This document shows, one piece after another, positions 6,122 to 8,345 of a DNA stretch of 8,345 nt. Within the stretch, counting starts at the first letter, position 1. The number at the start of each line of letters is the position of its first letter. The notes beneath the pieces were generated by a model, which was not told where the DNA came from, made no database searches, and saw only the letters and a program-made list of their open reading frames with translations. A program made the translations under genes and the position numbers. Source of the DNA: Leptolyngbyaceae cyanobacterium CSSed165cm_216 (GTDB lineage Bacteria > Cyanobacteriota > Cyanobacteriia > Phormidesmidales > Phormidesmidaceae); NCBI GenBank assembly GCA_007135385.1, contig SLIY01000067.1, positions 1 through 8,345 of the forward strand. The letters run 5' to 3'.

Positions 6122-6188
6122 AGGCCAGGAGCCAGAATCCAGTCCCTTCTTGTATTCTGACTCCTGGCTTCTGAGTTCTGAATTCTAT
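6122..6188. repeat. Heptad repeat array folding into an imperfect hairpin
   Basis: Positions 6122-6138 pair with 6154-6170 (17 positions, one mismatch, one wobble, 15-nt loop). The right side is five 7-bp units: ATTCTGA (6154), CTCCTGG, CTTCTGA, GTTCTGA and ATTCTAT. The left side also has a 7-bp period, with units ending CCAG. This is the same architecture as at 2926-3001 but with a different consensus. It may cap the 3' end of the coiled-coil mRNA, though no T-run follows. Confidence 0.65.
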
Positions 6189-6350
6189 TACAGTCATAGC
6201 TTCCTGCCTTGAGGAATAGGCCCCAACACCATCCAGGGCCTTAGAAGCAGCAGTTTTCTTAGAATTTTGTTAAGTTGTATAACGTACACCCCTGGGTTGA
6301 TATTTAATTAATGCAGTAATGCCTGATTCAGGGACCTGATTGAGTACTGA
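6189..6350 (+). promoter_or_regulatory. AT-rich upstream region of the acyltransferase, weak promoter candidate
   Basis: This part of the 300-bp gap (6051-6350) has no protein-like frame. TATAAC at 6278-6283 matches a -10 box at five of six positions, but the region 17-18 bp upstream (TTTTCT, 6254-6259) is a poor -35. TTGATA at 6297 resembles a -35 box but lacks a matching -10. The acyltransferase ATG at 6351 has only a distant GGGA (6331) as a possible ribosome binding site. Confidence 0.3.
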
Positions 6351-7121
6351 ATGGTTGTAGCTCCACCTCTCCTTCCAACCTCTGGCCCACTTCAGTTACC
6401 CGCTACCGCTACCCCGCTGGACTGGTCCCGCTGGCTATTGGCCTTCTCCCAAGTGCGGGTTTCCATTCAAGGGCAAGACCGATTACCGGCTGACTTGCCG
6501 CTGGTGCTCGTGAGTAACCATCGCAGCATTATGGATGCTCCCCTGCTGATGCGGGCGGTGAATCGTCCGGTTCGATTTGCCTGCCACCATTACATGGGAC
6601 AGGTGCCTGGTCTGCGGGAGCTGATTAAGGTTTTGGATTGTTTGCCTTTAGACGCCCCTGGCAGTGGTCAAACCCGATTTTTTCGTCAAGCCTTGACCGT
6701 CTTAAATCAGGGAGGTTCGGTGGGTATTTTCCCGGAAGGGGCAGCGCCGATGGTGCAGCGCACTGCTCCTAATAATCTCAGTCGGTTTCACCGGGGGTTT
6801 GCCCATTTAGCCCTGCGGGCAGCTGTGGATGAATTGGCCATTGTGCCGGTAGCGATCGCCTCTCTGCGAGAAACCAGCGGCATTGAGGTACCTTTGCGCT
6901 GGCTAAGTTGGTTTGATGCTTCTGAGCCGCTGTTTCAGCAACCTGGGTGGCACCCGGCCGTGGTCTATCGTCAGGTGGAGTTGCGGATTGGCCGACCGAT
7001 ACGGGTGGACAGTCGACTGCGATCGCGCGATCGCCGCCCAGGGGCCAACTCGTTAGTGGCCGATATTACTGCCTCTTGCCACGATGAAATCGCTACCCTA
7101 CTCCAGGGTAACGGCTGTTAA
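6351..7121 (+). CDS. PlsC-like acyltransferase (lysophospholipid acyltransferase family)
   Basis: A 256-residue protein with the conserved motifs of glycerolipid acyltransferases: the catalytic HX4D motif as NHRSIMD (His57, Asp62), FPEG (127-130) for substrate binding, and IVPVAI (164-169). Members transfer acyl groups from acyl-ACP or acyl-CoA to lysophospholipids or other alcohols. No strong transmembrane helix is evident, so membrane contact is probably peripheral. Cyanobacteria carry several PlsC paralogues, so this need not be the main phosphatidate-forming enzyme. The next gene starts 27 nt after the stop and encodes a hydrolase resembling the esterase half of plant phytyl ester synthase, suggesting an operon and a shared acyl-transfer task. 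No Shine-Dalgarno site at useful distance. Substrate unknown. Confidence 0.87.
   Translation: MVVAPPLLPTSGPLQLPATATPLDWSRWLLAFSQVRVSIQGQDRLPADLPLVLVSNHRSIMDAPLLMRAVNRPVRFACHHYMGQVPGLRELIKVLDCLPLDAPGSGQTRFFRQALTVLNQGGSVGIFPEGAAPMVQRTAPNNLSRFHRGFAHLALRAAVDELAIVPVAIASLRETSGIEVPLRWLSWFDASEPLFQQPGWHPAVVYRQVELRIGRPIRVDSRLRSRDRRPGANSLVADITASCHDEIATLLQGNGC
7019..7034. repeat. Two abutting HIP1 sites forming a 16-bp palindrome
   Basis: GCGATCGC occurs twice without spacing (7019-7026 and 7027-7034), inside the arginine-rich 3' part of the acyltransferase gene. HIP1 is typical of cyanobacterial DNA, and seven further single copies are in this window. The abutting copies encode part of RLRSRDRR. Confidence 0.9.
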
Positions 7122-7147
7122 GCCGCTATCCTCGATAGTCATCACCT

Positions 7148-7948
7148 ATGTCACAGCTATCTCCATCCCTCCAACTATTAGCCCCAGTGCCGCCCAATTA
7201 CCGCAAACCCCTGTTTGTCTATCTACCTGGCATGGACGGTAGCGGTCGGTTATTTACCCGGCAAGTGCCCGACTTACAGCGCCACGTCGATATTCGCTGC
7301 CTGACCATAGGGGCAGACGACCTCTCCCCTTGGGATCGGTTAGCGACTCAGGTGCTGCGGTTAATTCACCAAGAGCTGGGCGATCGCCCCCTTTACCTCT
7401 GTGGCGAATCCTTCGGGGCCTGTCTGGCCTTACAGATGATGGCCCAAGCCCCTAACCTGGCTCGCCACTTAATTTTGATTAACTCCGCCTCATCCTTTCA
7501 CCGTTTGCCCTGGTTGCACTGGGTAAGCAACCTCACAGCCTGGGTAGCATCCCCCTTGTACAAAACCTCCGCCTTCAGCAGCCTCCCCCTGCTCGCCAAC
7601 TTGAGCCGGATTTCCCGCCCCCACCAGTCCGCCCTATTCGATGCCATGGGTGCTGTATCCCAGAAAAGTGCGGCCTGGCGGCTATCTCTGCTACACCAGT
7701 TTCGGTTAGAGCCCCTGCAACTGCACCGAGTCACAGCCCAAACCTTGCTGGTCGCCTCCCAAGGCGATCGCCTGCTCCCCTCCATGGCCGAAGCCCACCG
7801 CCTAGCCACCCTGCTGCCCAATGCACGCATCTATACCCTGCCTTACAGCGGCCACATCAGTCTATTGGAAGAGGGGGTCAGCTTAGGCAAAATCTTAGCG
7901 ACCCAAGGGGCTCTGCCCCACCATTCCCTGGAACCCTTAGCCTCCTGA
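7148..7948 (+). CDS. Alpha/beta hydrolase resembling the esterase domain of phytyl ester synthase
   Basis: A 266-residue soluble protein with the alpha/beta hydrolase order of motifs: YLPGMDGSG (25-33, oxyanion region), nucleophile elbow GESFGA with Ser88, Asp207 in SQGDRLLPS, and His236 in YSGHISLLEE. As recalled, plant PES1/PES2 share the same segments: a PGMDGTG start, a GDSFGG or GESIGA elbow, a following NPATSF-like stretch (here NSASSF, 112-117), and a C-terminal LPS-EA-RL and GH-LLLE pattern. Plant enzymes fuse this domain to an acyltransferase and esterify phytol and diacylglycerol. Here the upstream neighbour, 26 bp away, is a separate acyltransferase, so cotranscription and joint function are likely. 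No ribosome binding site precedes ATG 7148. Substrate is inferred, not shown; a generic esterase or thioesterase is the alternative. Confidence 0.85.
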   Translation: MSQLSPSLQLLAPVPPNYRKPLFVYLPGMDGSGRLFTRQVPDLQRHVDIRCLTIGADDLSPWDRLATQVLRLIHQELGDRPLYLCGESFGACLALQMMAQAPNLARHLILINSASSFHRLPWLHWVSNLTAWVASPLYKTSAFSSLPLLANLSRISRPHQSALFDAMGAVSQKSAAWRLSLLHQFRLEPLQLHRVTAQTLLVASQGDRLLPSMAEAHRLATLLPNARIYTLPYSGHISLLEEGVSLGKILATQGALPHHSLEPLAS

Positions 7949-8026
7949 ACGGGGCCGCAAAACTGAGGCGTAATTGGCGATACAGTCCGCCGCTAATGGG
8001 AGGGCATAGTATTGCCCCTAGTTCTG

Positions 8027-8048
8027 CACAACGTTGTGGCCAACGTTG
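8027..8048. promoter_or_regulatory. Tandem palindromic operator-like sites before the Rieske gene
   Basis: The 8-bp palindrome CAACGTTG occurs at 8029-8036 and again at 8041-8048, centre to centre 12 bp. The first is part of a perfect 12-bp palindrome, CACAACGTTGTG (8027-8038). They lie 37-60 bp before the ATG at 8086 and overlap a candidate -35 box and spacer. A dimeric repressor or activator site is the simplest reading; which protein binds is unknown. A smaller hairpin, GGGCA/TGCCC (8002-8017), lies just upstream. Confidence 0.4.
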
Positions 8049-8062
8049 CAGCCTAACATTAT
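8034..8062 (+). promoter_or_regulatory. Weak promoter candidate for the Rieske oxygenase gene
   Basis: TTGTGG (8034-8039) and CATTAT (8057-8062) are 17 bp apart, matching consensus at three and four of six positions. Predicted start is near 8069, leaving a leader of about 17 nt. The weak boxes together with the overlapping palindromes suggest a regulated promoter, but readthrough from the hydrolase is also possible. Confidence 0.25.
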
Positions 8063-8085
8063 CCCCCAAAACACCTGACCACCCT

Positions 8086-8345
8086 ATGTCGACTGCTGTC
8101 ACCTTGCCCCGGGACTGTACCTTTAGCCCTTCCGACTGGGAAGCCCTGGCCCCATTTTGGTACCCTGTTGCGTTTTCCCAAGAGGTTACCGCCGACAAAC
8201 CACTTGGGGTACGGCTACTGGATGAGCGGTTAGTGCTATACCGCACCCAAGACGGCCCCCTCACCGCGGCTCGGGACCTGTGTTTACACCGGGGTGCTCC
8301 CCTCAGCCTAGGCTGGGTGGAGGATGGGCAACTGGTCTGTGCTTA
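8086..8345 (+). CDS. Rieske [2Fe-2S] oxygenase, N-terminal part (cut by window edge)
   Basis: Eighty-six codons plus two bases are visible; the gene continues past the window. The Rieske iron-sulfur domain is recognisable from WYPVAF (25-30) and the first cluster half CLHRGAP, with Cys66 and His68 as ligands. Cys85 follows after 16 residues, and CAY is expected to continue into the second half, C-x2-H. This fits the non-haem oxygenases of the aromatic ring-hydroxylating and pheophorbide/chlorophyllide oxygenase superfamily. These enzymes take electrons through the cluster to a mononuclear iron in a C-terminal domain that is not visible here. The ATG at 8086 has no Shine-Dalgarno site but begins the conserved N-terminus. 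Substrate cannot be told; the preceding PES-like hydrolase hints at lipid or chlorophyll-derived compounds, which is inference. Confidence 0.85.
   Translation, partial: MSTAVTLPRDCTFSPSDWEALAPFWYPVAFSQEVTADKPLGVRLLDERLVLYRTQDGPLTAARDLCLHRGAPLSLGWVEDGQLVCA

Noticed and set aside
7878..8264. Open frame of 128 codons on the minus strand across the hydrolase end and Rieske start
   Set aside because: It is antisense to two conserved coding regions and has no protein-family features.

Overview
The window looks like chromosomal DNA from a cyanobacterium. The 8-bp palindrome GCGATCGC (HIP1), which is over-represented in most cyanobacterial genomes, occurs nine times in 8.3 kb, at 1020, 2122, 3363, 5334, 6852, 7019, 7027, 7380 and 7764. 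Short heptanucleotide repeat arrays between genes, several starts without a Shine-Dalgarno sequence, and the gene families present fit the same picture. The genus cannot be fixed from this sequence; a filamentous, Leptolyngbya-like organism is only a guess. No phage, transposase, CRISPR, tRNA or rRNA gene was seen.

Layout from left to right: 1-370 has no gene. A sodium/glutamate symporter gene (gltS family) lies on the minus strand at 371-1801. A divergent intergenic region with an inverted repeat and a plausible promoter leads to a membrane-anchored alpha/beta hydrolase (about 2102-2890, plus strand). Then comes a 645-bp gene-free stretch. It holds a heptad-repeat array that folds into a long hairpin, with possible terminal inverted repeats of a small MITE-like element; a second heptad array; and a structured RNA candidate ending in a clear Rho-independent terminator only 45 bp before the next gene. 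That gene (3536-5608) encodes a CPA2-type cation/proton antiporter fused to two universal-stress-protein (USP) domains. It starts at TTG behind a strong ribosome binding site. A small coiled-coil protein with 11-residue amphipathic repeats follows (5739-6050), then a 300-bp gap with another heptad hairpin. The right part holds a PlsC-type acyltransferase (6351-7121), an alpha/beta hydrolase resembling the esterase half of plant phytyl ester synthases (7148-7948), and the start of a Rieske iron-sulfur oxygenase (8086 to the window edge).

The left and middle genes fit ion and solute homeostasis: Na+-coupled glutamate uptake, and cation/proton exchange with a cytoplasmic USP sensor region. The right genes suggest acyl-lipid or phytol metabolism. 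An acyltransferase and a PES-like hydrolase, fused in plants, sit next to each other as separate genes. A Rieske oxygenase family that includes chlorophyll-modifying and chlorophyll-degrading enzymes follows directly.

The least explained parts are (1) the 3412-3490 structured RNA, with a duplicated anti-Shine-Dalgarno-like CGTAATCTCCT and a terminator inside the antiporter's upstream region; (2) the palindromic heptad arrays; and (3) the acyltransferase, PES-like hydrolase and Rieske cluster. All functional statements come from reading motifs and from memory of the families; no database search was run.
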